Part shown: positions 38,251 to 47,229 of the stretch, piece after piece
Layout: the number at the start of each line of letters is the position of its first letter
How positions within the stretch are numbered: position 1 is the stretch's first letter
Origin: Anaerobiospirillum sp. NML120448
GTDB lineage: Bacteria; Pseudomonadota; Gammaproteobacteria; Enterobacterales; Succinivibrionaceae
Assembly: GCF_023050945.1 (NCBI RefSeq)
Contig: NZ_JALKIM010000007.1
Span: 1 to 64,000, forward strand
Reading direction: 5' to 3'
DNA length: 64,000 nt
Notes under the pieces: model-generated
Databases searched by the model: none
Told to the model about the DNA's origin: nothing
Seen by the model: the letters and a program-made list of their open reading frames with translations, nothing else
Made by a program: the position numbers and the translations under genes

Positions 38251-38347
38251 ACTTATGGCAAATACCTGTTAAATGCTAGCTCTAGGATCAAAAAACCATA
38301 GTTTAACTTGAGCCTAGAGCCTGACCTTAAAATTAATTAAGTTGTAA

Positions 38348-38824
38348 TTAGTCCTTTAACTGACGCATTACATTGATCATTTCTAAAGCAGCAGAGGCAG
38401 CTTCGCTACCCTTGTTACCAGCCTTGGAGCCAGCGCGTTGTACAGCCTCGTCTAAAGTGTTAGTAGTTAAAACACCATTAGAAACGATCATTCGATTAGA
38501 TAAGGTAACCTGAGTAATACCTTTAGCACACTCATTAGCTACTACTTCAAAGTGATAAGTAGCACCACGAATTACGCAACCTAAAGCAATTAAAGCATCA
38601 TACTTGCCGCTCTTAGCCATTGCCTCTAGAGCTAATGGAATCTCAATGGCACCAGGAACACGAACTACAGTGATGTTCTCATCGCAAACTTGGCCTTCTC
38701 TCTTTAAAGTATCAAGAGCACCATCCAATAATCTTTCACAAATAAAGCTATTGAAACGTGAAACCACAATGCCAACCTTGGCATCTTGGCAAGGCTTAAT
38801 GCCATCAATGAAATTCACAGACAT
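38348..38824 (-). CDS. ribH: 6,7-dimethyl-8-ribityllumazine synthase
   Basis: A 158-residue lumazine synthase. It shows [45 protein letters not shown] (catalytic His) and AGNKGSEAA. It condenses the pyrimidinedione with dihydroxybutanone phosphate in riboflavin synthesis and forms a capsid-like assembly. The length matches E. coli (156). Order ribD-ribE-ribH-nusB-thiL is preserved except that riboflavin synthase lies inside the group. Confidence 0.96.
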   Translation of the reverse strand: MSVNFIDGIKPCQDAKVGIVVSRFNSFICERLLDGALDTLKREGQVCDENITVVRVPGAIEIPLALEAMAKSGKYDALIALGCVIRGATYHFEVVANECAKGITQVTLSNRMIVSNGVLTTNTLDEAVQRAGSKAGNKGSEAASAALEMINVMRQLKD

Positions 38825-39025
38825 TACAAAGACTCCACACTCTCATAAGTATCTTTTAATTACGAAAATACTACTTATGAGTTACTACTATCACCATGAA
38901 CGCACAAGCGTTCGTAATTAATTCTAACTATGGCTAGTATATGCATAAAGCGCATACAGTCGCCATTTTATCAATGCGTTAGTATAGCATACAACAATAA
39001 TAGGCTAAATAGAGCCGTTTAAAGA

Positions 39026-39688
39026 CTAAAAGAAGCCGTTTTTTTGTAAGCTTTCTAAAGTTACTTGAGAATTGCTTTGATTATTACTTGAAGAACTATT
39101 GGCTTGTAATAAGCGCTCTAAATAACGAGCTAAGACATCGACCTCAAGATTGACCTTAGAGCCTGGTCTAAATGAAGTTGCCACTTCTTGTTGAGTATGA
39201 GGGATTAAAGTTAATCTAAAATCACAATCCCTTACCTCATTTACAGTCAATGAGATGCCATCTACCGCAATAGAACCTTTCATAGCAATATAGTGCTTAA
39301 GGTTTTGTGGTGCTTGAATCCAAATATTAATGGCATCATCTACACGATAGTTTTCTAGTACTGTACCTACACCATCTACGTGACCTTGCATAATATGACC
39401 ACCTAAACGAGTGTGAGTGGTACAAGCCAACTCTAAGTTAACCTCAGTTCCTGGACTATAAAATCCAAAGCAAGTTAAATTTACACTTTCAAAAGAGAGA
39501 TCAGCCTCATAGGCATCCTCACGTAATGCTGTAGCGGTTAAACATACACCATTAGTAGCAATAGAATCGCCTAATCTTACTCTGTCCTTTAAAAAGGCAC
39601 TATCAGTTCTGATCACTACATGAGCGCCCTTACCATTGCGCTCAATGCTTTCAATTACACCTTTGGACTCAACAATACCAGTAAACAT
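39026..39688 (-). CDS. ribE: Riboflavin synthase
   Basis: A 220-residue protein from the ATG at 39688, whose ribosome site (TTAGGA) sits 7 nt upstream; a TTG one codon earlier opens the frame. Two lumazine-binding barrel repeats: MFTGIVESKG...GVCLTATAL and HIMQGHVDGVG...VDGISLTVNEV. It dismutates lumazine into riboflavin. The C-terminal 25 residues are Ser/Asn/Gln-rich and not conserved. It follows ribD by 54 bp, so both are likely in one transcript. Confidence 0.95.
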   Translation of the reverse strand: MFTGIVESKGVIESIERNGKGAHVVIRTDSAFLKDRVRLGDSIATNGVCLTATALREDAYEADLSFESVNLTCFGFYSPGTEVNLELACTTHTRLGGHIMQGHVDGVGTVLENYRVDDAINIWIQAPQNLKHYIAMKGSIAVDGISLTVNEVRDCDFRLTLIPHTQQEVATSFRPGSKVNLEVDVLARYLERLLQANSSSSNNQSNSQVTLESLQKNGFF

Positions 39689-39742
39689 CAAACATCCTAA
39701 TAATAAACAAAATCCACACTAAGCTGCCACTATCTAAGCCCA

Positions 39743-41440
39743 TTAGCGCTTAAGACTTTGCTCCCCTCTAATAGGGTCGCTTAAAATCAAGCCAAAATTG
39801 GACTTAAAGGTCTTAACCTTGCACTTTTTAAACTTCAAGGCATTACATAATTTAGCAGGCTCATGGATAGCAAAAGCACTCTTAGCCTCAAGACCTAAAA
39901 TCATAGGGCTCATATAGCAATAGCACTCATCAATTAAGCCTTGCTCCAAGAAAGCAGAGCCTAAGCTTGATCCTGCCTCTACCATAGCCACACGAATATC
40001 TTTAGAGCCTAAAAAGTCCAGAGCCGCACTAATAGAAGCATGAGGCTTATGATCGGATCCTAGAGCAAATGGTACTACCACGATAAAGACTCTATCTGAC
40101 CATTTTTCGACCACAAAGTCCACACCTCTAGCCACCACCTTGCTCTCATCAATTTTCCAGCTTGGCTGAGCATAGACCTCATCTTCCACGCCACAAGATA
40201 GGCTCTTGTTAGTGTCCAACACTAACTCTTTAGCCTTCTTATCAGCCACCTTTACCTTAGCCTTGGCCCCTGCGCTAGCACCAGAGCTTGCGCTCTTGGA
40301 GATAGCACTAGTGCTCTTGCTGGTGCTCTTGCGTGCCCTGATCTTAGCACCAGTGCTAGTGCTAGCACTCGCACTAGCCTCTTGAGTAACATCTGAGCTC
40401 TTAGCTGACTTCTTGCCACCAGAGCTTACGCTCTTTGAACTTGTGCTCTTGGAGCTGGTGCTAGCGCTAGCGCTAGCGCTAGCTTTTTTAGGCTCAGCAG
40501 GAGCCACCTCATCAAGTTGGGCCTTAGAGCAGCAAGAGCAAGCGTCCTCTGCCTTTGCCTTTTTCTTCTTTTTGGAAGTTGGGGCTTTTTCAGCTTTAGC
40601 CCCATCATTGCTCTTAGCTACATCATTGGAGCCTACTACAATGTAGTTTTCACCTGTGGTGAAAATAGCAAAAGGATCAAGATCACTCAATTGCTTATTA
40701 GGCAAGAGTGTAGCCTTGGAGTCTAAAATTACCTTGATAGGCTGCTTAATTAAAGTAGTATCCAGCCCTGTTAATAACTTAATAGGCAAATCCTCAAGAC
40801 GTACATTAAGTTTTGGATTATCACTTAATACTGTCTTATAAGAGGTGATCACGGCATCTGACCATAATCTTAAACGCTGGACATCAGCACGACATTGATC
40901 GTTAGTAATCCATTTAGACTCATTGCTTGATAAAGCAACTTTGCCATCCAAGCTCATACCATATTTTAAAATGGTAAAAGGACGATTAGTGGTAATAGAT
41001 TTAAAGAAAGCACGATTGAGTTTGAGGCACTCTTTATTGAGCTTGCCTGTTGCCTTAACCACATCAATATGGGCATCCAGTAGCATTTTAATGCCTTTAC
41101 CTGCTACCTTAGGATTAGGATCAGTAGAGCCAATAACTACCTTTTTTACTTTGGCATCGATTAAAGCCTGAGCACAAGGAGGAGTACGACCATAATGAGA
41201 ACAAGGCTCTAAAGTGACATAGCATGTTGCACCTTCAACCTCGTAATTGGCAGCTCTTAAAGCCATAACCTCAGCATGAGGCTGACCTGCACAATGATGG
41301 AAGCCCATGCCTAAGATCTTATTATTGCGCACAATAACGCAGCCCACGGCTGGATTTGGTGAGGTGGTATAGCGGCCTTTCTTAGCCTCAGCTAAAGCCA
41401 TCTTTAAATAGTATGAATCACTATGCTTTTCTTTGTTCAT
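39743..41440 (-). CDS. ribD: Bifunctional riboflavin deaminase/reductase RibD with internal low-complexity insert
   Basis: A 565-residue protein from the ATG at 41440 (AGAGG upstream; a frame-opening ATG lies 18 nt earlier with a poorer site, and residue numbers here use that longer frame). The N-terminal deaminase has the zinc ligands in HAEVMAL (61-67) and PCSHYGRTPPC (85-95). The reductase starts at TILKYGMSLDGKVA (about 162) and ends with VEAGSSLG near 493 (usually VEGG). Between about 283 and 425 the reductase domain is broken by a Lys/Ala/Ser-rich low-complexity insert. Its DNA contains (GCTAGC)4 at 40460-40483 and a CSCC cluster. The usual length is about 370, and all the extra is in this insert. 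It performs the second and third steps of riboflavin synthesis. Confidence 0.93.
   Translation of the reverse strand: MNKEKHSDSYYLKMALAEAKKGRYTTSPNPAVGCVIVRNNKILGMGFHHCAGQPHAEVMALRAANYEVEGATCYVTLEPCSHYGRTPPCAQALIDAKVKKVVIGSTDPNPKVAGKGIKMLLDAHIDVVKATGKLNKECLKLNRAFFKSITTNRPFTILKYGMSLDGKVALSSNESKWITNDQCRADVQRLRLWSDAVITSYKTVLSDNPKLNVRLEDLPIKLLTGLDTTLIKQPIKVILDSKATLLPNKQLSDLDPFAIFTTGENYIVVGSNDVAKSNDGAKAEKAPTSKKKKKAKAEDACSCCSKAQLDEVAPAEPKKASASASASTSSKSTSSKSVSSGGKKSAKSSDVTQEASASASTSTGAKIRARKSTSKSTSAISKSASSGASAGAKAKVKVADKKAKELVLDTNKSLSCGVEDEVYAQPSWKIDESKVVARGVDFVVEKWSDRVFIVVVPFALGSDHKPHASISAALDFLGSKDIRVAMVEAGSSLGSAFLEQGLIDECYCYMSPMILGLEAKSAFAIHEPAKLCNALKFKKCKVKTFKSNFGLILSDPIRGEQSLKR
40266..40483. repeat. 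GCTAGC-type word repeats inside ribD
   Basis: Dense AGCGCT/GCTAGC/GTGCT words, including four perfect tandem copies of the palindromic hexamer GCTAGC at 40460-40483. They encode Ala-Ser and Ser-Thr repeats within the RibD insert. Confidence 0.85.
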
Positions 41441-41458
41441 GTTGACCTCTGTGCCCAT

Positions 41459-41595
41459 TGTGCCTAACGAGCCTAGCGTGACCGACCTGCCAGCCAGAGC
41501 GACGCACTCGACGTGCTCGTCTGACCTGCTCGCCTGACATGCTCGACGTTCCCGTCTGACGGGCTCGACGTGCCCTTTGTTTGCGACTGTTTACG
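41459..41595. repeat. GC-rich word-repeat island F
   Basis: Directly upstream of ribD. CTCGACGT occurs at 41507-41514, 41542-41549 and 41564-41571; GTCTGAC at 41519-41525 and 41554-41560; GACCTGC and GCCTGAC variants fill the rest. CpG-rich and unlike any flanking sequence. No gene. Confidence 0.8.
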
Positions 41596-41765
41596 CAGCC
41601 ATAAAAGAACTGGCTACATCATCTAATTGTTAGCCCTTGCTCTTAAAACAACCATTAATTGGCCTGCTAAGAGCCCAGATTAACTTACTAGCAATACTTA
41701 TTATATGCTTAGCAAGCTAATTACAGAGTTCCTAATCTATGGCCATAAATGTCTATCTTAGCCAA

Positions 41766-41820
41766 AAAATAATGAGCTACCTCAAATTGCTTTAAAGCTT
41801 TTGACGTAGCTCATTATTTA
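41766..41820 (-). terminator. Terminator of glyA
   Basis: On the minus strand, AAATAATGAGCTAC/GTAGCTCATTATTT stem with an inner TCAAA/TTTGA helix and a T-run. Confidence 0.85.
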
Positions 41821-41858
41821 AAGGCTTAAAGATAAATTAAGCAAGCAAAACTATATTA

Positions 41859-43118
41859 TTAGTCTTTATATACAGGGAACTTAGCGCATAAAGCTTGTAC
41901 CTTAGCACGAGCCTGAGCAATAACTTCCTCATTTTGGTAGTTATCAAGCACATCACAAATGATGTTAGCAAGCTCACGAACCTCGTTCTCCTTGAAACCA
42001 CGACGGGTGCAAGCTGGAGTGCCTAAACGTAAGCCAGAGGTGATGAATGGGCTACGTGGGTCGCCAGGAACAGAGTTCTTGTTAACAGTGATGTTAGCCT
42101 TACCTAAAGCAGCCTCAGCATCCTTACCAGTCATCTCTAAACCGATGAAGTCTAATAAGAATAAGTGATTGTGGGTACCGCCAGATACTACCTTGTAACC
42201 ACGCTCCATAACTACATCGCACATTACCTTAGCATTAGCAACTACTTGCTTTTGGTAATCAACGAACCAAGGCTCCATAGCCTCCTTGAATACTACAGCC
42301 TTAGCAGCGATAACGTGCATTAATGGGCCGCCCTGAGAGCCTGGGAAGATAGCAGAATTTAACTTCTTGTATAAAGCTTCGTCGTGGCAGTTAGATAAGA
42401 TAAAGCCAGAACGTGGGCCACCTAAGGACTTGTGGGTGGTAGAGGTAACTACGTGAGCATAGTCAATTGGGCTTGGGTATACGCCAGCAGCGATTAAGCC
42501 TGCAACGTGAGCCATATCAACCATTAAGTAAGCACCAACCTCATCGGCAATCTCACGCATCTTCTTCCAATCAACGATGCCAGAGTAAGCAGAGAAGCCA
42601 GCTACTAAAACCTTTGGCTTAACCTCTAAAGCCTTAGCACGGATATCCTCATAATCAAGCTCACCAGCCTCGTTAACACCGTATTGAACAGAGTTATAAA
42701 CCTTACCAGAGAAGCTTACAGAAGCACCGTGAGTTAAGTGACCACCAGCAGCTAAAGATAAGCCTAAAATGGTGTCACCTGGGTTACATAAAGCCATGTA
42801 AGCAGCGCAGTTAGCTTGAGAACCTGCGTGTGGCTGTACGTTTGCATAGTCACAGTGGAAGAGCTTGCAAGCACGATCAATAGCTAAACGCTCAACCTCA
42901 TCAACGTACTCACAACCACCATAGTAACGCTTGCCTGGGTAACCCTCAGCGTACTTGTTGGTTAATTGAGAGCCTTGTGCCTCCATGACACAGCGGCTGG
43001 CGTAGTTCTCAGAAGCGATGAGCTCGATATGATCTTCTTGACGGTTGTTCTCAGCAGACATGGCGCTGAAAAGTTCTGGATCGTACTGAGCAATAGACTT
43101 GGAAGTATTAATCATCAT
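41859..43118 (-). CDS. glyA: Serine hydroxymethyltransferase
   Basis: A 419-residue fold-type I PLP enzyme. It shows [23 protein letters not shown], the PLP-lysine motif [12 protein letters not shown] (Lys about 229) and [11 protein letters not shown]. It interconverts serine and glycine with transfer of a one-carbon unit to tetrahydrofolate. Length matches E. coli (417). Codon use is that of a highly expressed gene. In many gammaproteobacteria glyA is followed by nrdR and ribD; nrdR is absent here. A structured leader of about 340 nt precedes it. Two adjacent ATG codons could start it. Confidence 0.97.
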   Translation of the reverse strand: MMINTSKSIAQYDPELFSAMSAENNRQEDHIELIASENYASRCVMEAQGSQLTNKYAEGYPGKRYYGGCEYVDEVERLAIDRACKLFHCDYANVQPHAGSQANCAAYMALCNPGDTILGLSLAAGGHLTHGASVSFSGKVYNSVQYGVNEAGELDYEDIRAKALEVKPKVLVAGFSAYSGIVDWKKMREIADEVGAYLMVDMAHVAGLIAAGVYPSPIDYAHVVTSTTHKSLGGPRSGFILSNCHDEALYKKLNSAIFPGSQGGPLMHVIAAKAVVFKEAMEPWFVDYQKQVVANAKVMCDVVMERGYKVVSGGTHNHLFLLDFIGLEMTGKDAEAALGKANITVNKNSVPGDPRSPFITSGLRLGTPACTRRGFKENEVRELANIICDVLDNYQNEEVIAQARAKVQALCAKFPVYKD

Positions 43119-43250
43119 AGTAAGTGTTTTTTTGCCTCGACTAGTAAAGTGGTGTTAACAAATTACTAACTTTGGCATCTCCTGAAGTGCACGCTACGGG
43201 CAAGCCCATAACAATTATGTGAATACTGACGAGTTTTCCAACTACCTGCT

Positions 43251-43365
43251 CTTATAGAAGATAAACTATAAGACACAAGCTTGTAGCATCATATATGATC
43301 TACAATTTGCCCAAGAGCGAAAACACTCTTTAGGCCTTTAAAGTCCGCAAGTTGCTAAACGGACT
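43251..43365 (-). promoter_or_regulatory. Structured glyA 5' leader
   Basis: Four perfect or near-perfect hairpins in series: AGTCCG/CGGACT (43342-43365), AAGAGYG-type (43313-43330, TTTT loop), GTAG-centred dyad (43283-43303) and CTTATAG/CTATAAG (43251-43272). All lie in the leader between the proposed promoter and glyA. No known riboswitch class was recognised. Confidence 0.45.
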
Positions 43366-43462
43366 AAAAAATCTTATAAAACTACCTAAAATTAAGCAGG
43401 CGCTAGGTACCGAAGAAGTGAGTACTATTAGAAAGGAAAATTACTAACAAATTCGGGTCACC

Positions 43463-43471
43463 ATTCTAGCA
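43463..43471 (-). promoter_or_regulatory. Possible extended -10 promoter of glyA
   Basis: On the minus strand, TGCTAGAAT (extended TGn plus TAGAAT). It would give a leader of about 335 nt. Confidence 0.4.
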
Positions 43472-43600
43472 TAATACAAGCAAGGATAGCCGAAAAAGCA
43501 CCAAATTTGCACTTAATAAAATTATCTTTTTCATAAGTGCAAGCCTTAGCTGACTAATATGTGATCTATCCATAATAGCTATCTAGTATTGCCAGAATAT

Positions 43601-43616
43601 TGTGATATACATCACA
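43601..43616. promoter_or_regulatory. CRP-cAMP binding site
   Basis: TGTGATATACATCACA is a perfect TGTGA-N6-TCACA palindrome in the divergent glyA-aroQ intergenic region. It lies about 285 bp upstream of aroQ and 145 bp upstream of the proposed glyA -10 element. Confidence 0.7.
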
Positions 43617-43884
43617 TCTTAACAATGAGTAAGTGCACTTTTTCTTATAAATTAAGTCAAACTTGCTAACACCTTGGTTTTAAATCCAAGTTTAGCAATC
43701 AAACTATTTACCAACAGCCTGTCAGTACTTTGATAGGTATCGTGTATCGTGGCTGCATAAGATCATGTGATTGTGATTTTTCTTTCATTTTTCATGGAAA
43801 AAAGCTAAAAAATCCAGAAAATTTAAAACAAAAGCGGCATTTGTTGGTAAAATCAGTGCAATTTTGACTATTGGAGAAAAAACT

Positions 43885-44337
43885 TTGGCTACTTTTAAAG
43901 TATTGGTCATTAATGGCCCTAATCTCAACTTTTTAGGTATACGTGAGCCCAAGGTCTATGGTAGTGACAATCTTGAGTCCTTGGTTTGCAACCTCCAAAA
44001 GCAAAGCGCTGAGCTTGGTGTTTCTTTAGAGCATTTTCAATCTAATAGTGAAGGTGCCATTGTTGATAAGATTCAGCAAGCTTATGGCAATACAGATTTC
44101 ATTTTAATTAATGCAGGCGCATATACTCATACTAGCGTTGCTATTTTAGACGCTTTAGGATCAGTCTCAATTCCATTTATTGAGATTCATATTTCTAATG
44201 TGCATGCACGTGAGTCTTTCCGCCATCACTCTTATCTATCCGCTAAAGCCATGGGAGTGATTGTAGGATTTGGACTTGATGGTTATTACTTTGCTTTACA
44301 GAAGGCTGTTAAATACTTACAGTCTCAACAAGCATAA
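43885..44337 (+). CDS. aroQ: 3-dehydroquinate dehydratase, type II
   Basis: A 150-residue enzyme using a TTG start at 43885, with GGAG 8 nt upstream; the frame opens at another TTG 21 nt earlier but without a ribosome site. Motifs: [18 protein letters not shown] with the catalytic Tyr, [26 protein letters not shown], and [17 protein letters not shown]. Converts 3-dehydroquinate to 3-dehydroshikimate. The 150-residue length is standard. Lies upstream of accB-accC as in E. coli, but 520 bp away and with its own terminator. Confidence 0.95.
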   Translation: MATFKVLVINGPNLNFLGIREPKVYGSDNLESLVCNLQKQSAELGVSLEHFQSNSEGAIVDKIQQAYGNTDFILINAGAYTHTSVAILDALGSVSIPFIEIHISNVHARESFRHHSYLSAKAMGVIVGFGLDGYYFALQKAVKYLQSQQA

Positions 44338-44349
44338 TTATGCAAGGCA

Positions 44350-44392
44350 TCTTTATTGATTTAATAGGTTTTAGCCTATTTAGCAATAAAGC
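44350..44392 (+). other. Hairpin after aroQ
   Basis: Stem CTTTATTG/CAATAAAG with an inner TAATAGG/CCTATTTA helix directly after the aroQ stop. No T-run follows, so it may protect the 3' end rather than terminate. Confidence 0.5.
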
Positions 44393-44453
44393 CCTGCTCT
44401 TGTTTGCTGTTTAGCAGCTTTAACTTAGAAACTAGTAGCAATCTTTACTTACA

Positions 44454-44501
44454 TAAAAAAGCAATTTGCAACTTTGTTTTAGCAAAGTAGGCTTTTTTTG
44501 C
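44454..44501 (+). terminator. Probable terminator downstream of aroQ
   Basis: ACTTTG/CAAAGT inner stem, outer AAAAAAGC/GGCTTTTTTT pairing with a bulge, T-run. Confidence 0.6.
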
Positions 44502-44860
44502 TCTTTTTAAGTAAGATTGATCTTGTATTTAAGCAATTAAGTTTTAAAATGCAATGCTTTGCTTTTATACAAAATTATCAATTAAAGTTAAATTTAACCC
44601 TTTATATGTTTAAACCAAGCTAAATCAATTTAGCTTCGGCATTAAGCCCATAGCCCTGCTAGCTTTAAGCTTAATGCATTTAGGTTAAATCTAGTTTTAA
44701 TGTTCTTTGTATTTTCATAATACTAAAGAACACTTTGGTTGCTCTTAGTGACTACTTCTTAAATGCAAGCTATATCGCTCTAGGTTGTATAAGCTAATAA
44801 GCTTTGTAAAGCTACTTAGATAGAAGTATATATCCTTGCGTGTTTTATTCGGGAATCTAA
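44502..44860. other. accB upstream region
   Basis: About 360 bp, AT-rich, without an open frame of interest. It probably carries the accBC promoter and a long leader, as in other bacteria where accBC is autoregulated by AccB, but no site can be picked out. Confidence 0.4.
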
Positions 44861-45352
44861 ATGCAAATTGACATTCACAAGATCGCTAAATTGATTGACC
44901 TCGTCTCTAACTCAGATGTCGCTGAAATCAATTTAAAGCAAGGTGAGGAAGAACTACGTATTTCTCGCCAGTCTACTGTGGTTGCACCAGCTGTTCAAAC
45001 CGTAGTTGCTGCCCCTGCTCCTGTAGCTCCAATGGCCGCTGCTCCAGTAGCCGCCGCCCCTGTAGCCCAAGCAGCCCCAGCCGAGGCTACTCCAGCTGCC
45101 GCCCCTGCTGTTGATGATTCCAAGATCATGCGTTCTACTATGGTCGGTACTTTCTATCGCTCTGCAAGCCCAACTAGCGCCCCATTTGTTGAAGTTGGCT
45201 CTACTGTAAACCAAGGCGATACCTTGTGCATAGTTGAAGCTATGAAGATGATGAATCAAATCACTGCTGACCGCTCTGGTACCATTAAGAAGATCTTAGT
45301 TGAAAATGGTACTACTGTTGAGTTTGATCAGCCAATCTTCGAGTTTGAATAA
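44861..45352 (+). CDS. accB: Biotin carboxyl carrier protein of acetyl-CoA carboxylase
   Basis: A 163-residue protein. An N-terminal domain (1-45), an Ala/Pro/Val-rich mobile linker (about 46-85) and a C-terminal biotinyl domain with VEAMKMMN; the Lys near 129 receives biotin. The thumb loop [22 protein letters not shown] is typical of AccB. It carries carboxybiotin between AccC and the AccAD transferase at the start of fatty acid synthesis. Length close to E. coli (156). Confidence 0.97.
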   Translation: MQIDIHKIAKLIDLVSNSDVAEINLKQGEEELRISRQSTVVAPAVQTVVAAPAPVAPMAAAPVAAAPVAQAAPAEATPAAAPAVDDSKIMRSTMVGTFYRSASPTSAPFVEVGSTVNQGDTLCIVEAMKMMNQITADRSGTIKKILVENGTTVEFDQPIFEFE

Positions 45353-45393
45353 GATTTAGATCTAAAACTTAATCAACTTGCTCATCTGCATCA

Positions 45394-45422
45394 AGAGCCT
45401 AAATAACAGTTTATTTAGGCTC
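45394..45422 (+). promoter_or_regulatory. Hairpin between accB and accC
   Basis: Perfect stem AGAGCCTAAATAA/TTATTTAGGCTCT with a short loop, without a T-run, in the 207-bp accB-accC spacer. It could be a processing or stability element that tunes the AccB:AccC ratio. Confidence 0.6.
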
Positions 45423-45559
45423 TGTAAAATTAAATTGAGTAAGTTCCCCGACCAAACCTCTCATCTTTTATTTGCCTATCTCTTTTACTGAAATAAATTT
45501 AGGCTCTTTTGCTTTATAGCAGGTTTGGTAATCATTTTTTTCTGGGAAAATAAGTTAGT

Positions 45560-46996
45560 ATGCAAATTGAAAAGGTGCTAATTGCCAACCGTGGCGAAAT
45601 TGCTTTACGTGTACTTCGTGCATGCCGCCAGCTTGGCCTTAAGACAGTAGCTGTACACTCCAGTGCAGACCGCGATCTTATGCACGTAAAACTCGCTGAT
45701 GAGTCCATTTGTATCGGCCCTGCATCAGCCAAGGACTCCTACCTTAACATCCCACGCATCATTGCTGCTGCCGAGGCAACTGGGGCCTCTGCAATCCACC
45801 CAGGTTATGGATTCTTATCAGAGAACGCTGACTTTGCCGAGATGGTTGAAAAGTCAGGCTTTATATTCATTGGCCCTAATGCTGACACTATTCGCCTTTT
45901 AGGTGATAAGGTTTCAGCCAAGCGTGCCATGATCAAAGCAGGCGTACCTTGCGTACCAGGCTCTGAGGGCGCTTTAGGCGATAATCTTGAAGAAAACAAG
46001 AAAATCGCTAAGAAGATTGGTTACCCAATTATTATTAAAGCAGCAGGCGGCGGCGGTGGCCGTGGCATGCGTGTTGTTCGTAGCGAAAAAGAGCTTGGCG
46101 AAGCTATTAGCCTTACCCGTCGTGAAGCTGATATGTTCTTCAACAATCCAGCTGTTTACATGGAAAAGTTCTTGGAAAACCCTCGTCATATTGAGTTCCA
46201 AGTTATTTCCGATGGCCGTGGCCATGCCTGCTACTTAGGTGAGCGTGACTGCTCCATGCAGCGTCGTAACCAAAAGGTTTTAGAAGAAGCCCCTGCTCCA
46301 TTTATTACTCAAAAAGAGCGTGAGACTATTGGTATGTCTTGCGTTAAGGCTTGTATTGATATCGGCTATCGTGGTGCTGGTACTTTCGAGTTCTTATATG
46401 AAAATGGCCAATTCTTCTTCATTGAGGTTAATACCCGTATTCAGGTAGAGCACCCAATTACTGAAATGATCACTGGTATTGATTTAGTACGTGAAATGAT
46501 TTCAGTATGTGCTGGCGAGCAATTATCTTTTGAGCAAAAGGATATTAAGCTCCGTGGCCATGCTTTTGAGTGCCGTATCAACGCCGAAGATCCTAAGACC
46601 TTTATTCCAAGCCCAGGCTTAATCAAGCGTCTACATATTCCTGGTGGTCCAGGTGTTCGTTGGGACTCTCATATTTACGAGTCTTATAGCGTGCCACCTC
46701 ACTATGACTCACTAATAGGTAAGTTAATTGTTCATGATGATACTCGTGAATTAGCTATGGCTCGTGCTCGCCAAGCTTTAGATGAGATGATCATTGAGGG
46801 CATTAGAACCAATATTCCTCTTCACAAAGATCTCTTAAATGACGAAAACGAAATTAAGGGCGGTGTATCCATTCACTATCTTGAAGAGAAGCTTGAGGGT
46901 AAGCAGCCAACTGTAGCAGCTCCTGCACCAGAGGCTACTGAAACCAAGGCCCCAGCCAAGAGCGAGACTAAAAAGACCACTCGCAAAAAGGCTTAA
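45560..46996 (+). CDS. accC: Biotin carboxylase subunit of acetyl-CoA carboxylase
   Basis: A 478-residue ATP-grasp enzyme. N-terminal [24 protein letters not shown], the glycine-rich ATP loop [25 protein letters not shown], and the catalytic [16 protein letters not shown] are all present. It carboxylates biotin on AccB using bicarbonate and ATP. E. coli AccC has 449 residues; the extra C-terminal 30 are Ala/Pro/Lys-rich and resemble the low-complexity tails of other genes here. Confidence 0.97.
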   Translation: MQIEKVLIANRGEIALRVLRACRQLGLKTVAVHSSADRDLMHVKLADESICIGPASAKDSYLNIPRIIAAAEATGASAIHPGYGFLSENADFAEMVEKSGFIFIGPNADTIRLLGDKVSAKRAMIKAGVPCVPGSEGALGDNLEENKKIAKKIGYPIIIKAAGGGGGRGMRVVRSEKELGEAISLTRREADMFFNNPAVYMEKFLENPRHIEFQVISDGRGHACYLGERDCSMQRRNQKVLEEAPAPFITQKERETIGMSCVKACIDIGYRGAGTFEFLYENGQFFFIEVNTRIQVEHPITEMITGIDLVREMISVCAGEQLSFEQKDIKLRGHAFECRINAEDPKTFIPSPGLIKRLHIPGGPGVRWDSHIYESYSVPPHYDSLIGKLIVHDDTRELAMARARQALDEMIIEGIRTNIPLHKDLLNDENEIKGGVSIHYLEEKLEGKQPTVAAPAPEATETKAPAKSETKKTTRKKA

Positions 46997-47013
46997 AATA
47001 TTTACATAATATT

Positions 47014-47045
47014 AAAAAAAAAGCGCCCTCGTGGCGCTTTTTTTT
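47014..47045 (+). terminator. Terminator of accC
   Basis: A-run, stem AAAGCGCC/GGCGCTTT with a 5-nt loop, then eight or more T. Confidence 0.92.
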
Positions 47046-47084
47046 ATACCTACTAACCAACCCCCAAAATGCTGCCCCCTTAGC

Positions 47085-47215
47085 TAACCCATTAGCTCAA
47101 AGGCAAACTCAGCTCAAACCCAATCCACGCCGCACAGCAGCTATTAGCAGCTATCAGCTGCCATAGTCTGCTATAGCTGCCATAAGGCAGCTATGGGCAC
47201 TACAAGCTACACGAG
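47085..47215. repeat. GC-rich word-repeat island G
   Basis: Between convergent accC and the 819-residue gene. AGCAGCTAT, CAGCTGCCATA, TATAGCTGCCATA and GGCAGCTATGG words recur direct and inverted within about 90 bp, building several hairpins. No gene. Confidence 0.75.
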
Positions 47216-47229
47216 GGATGCTTGTAGGG

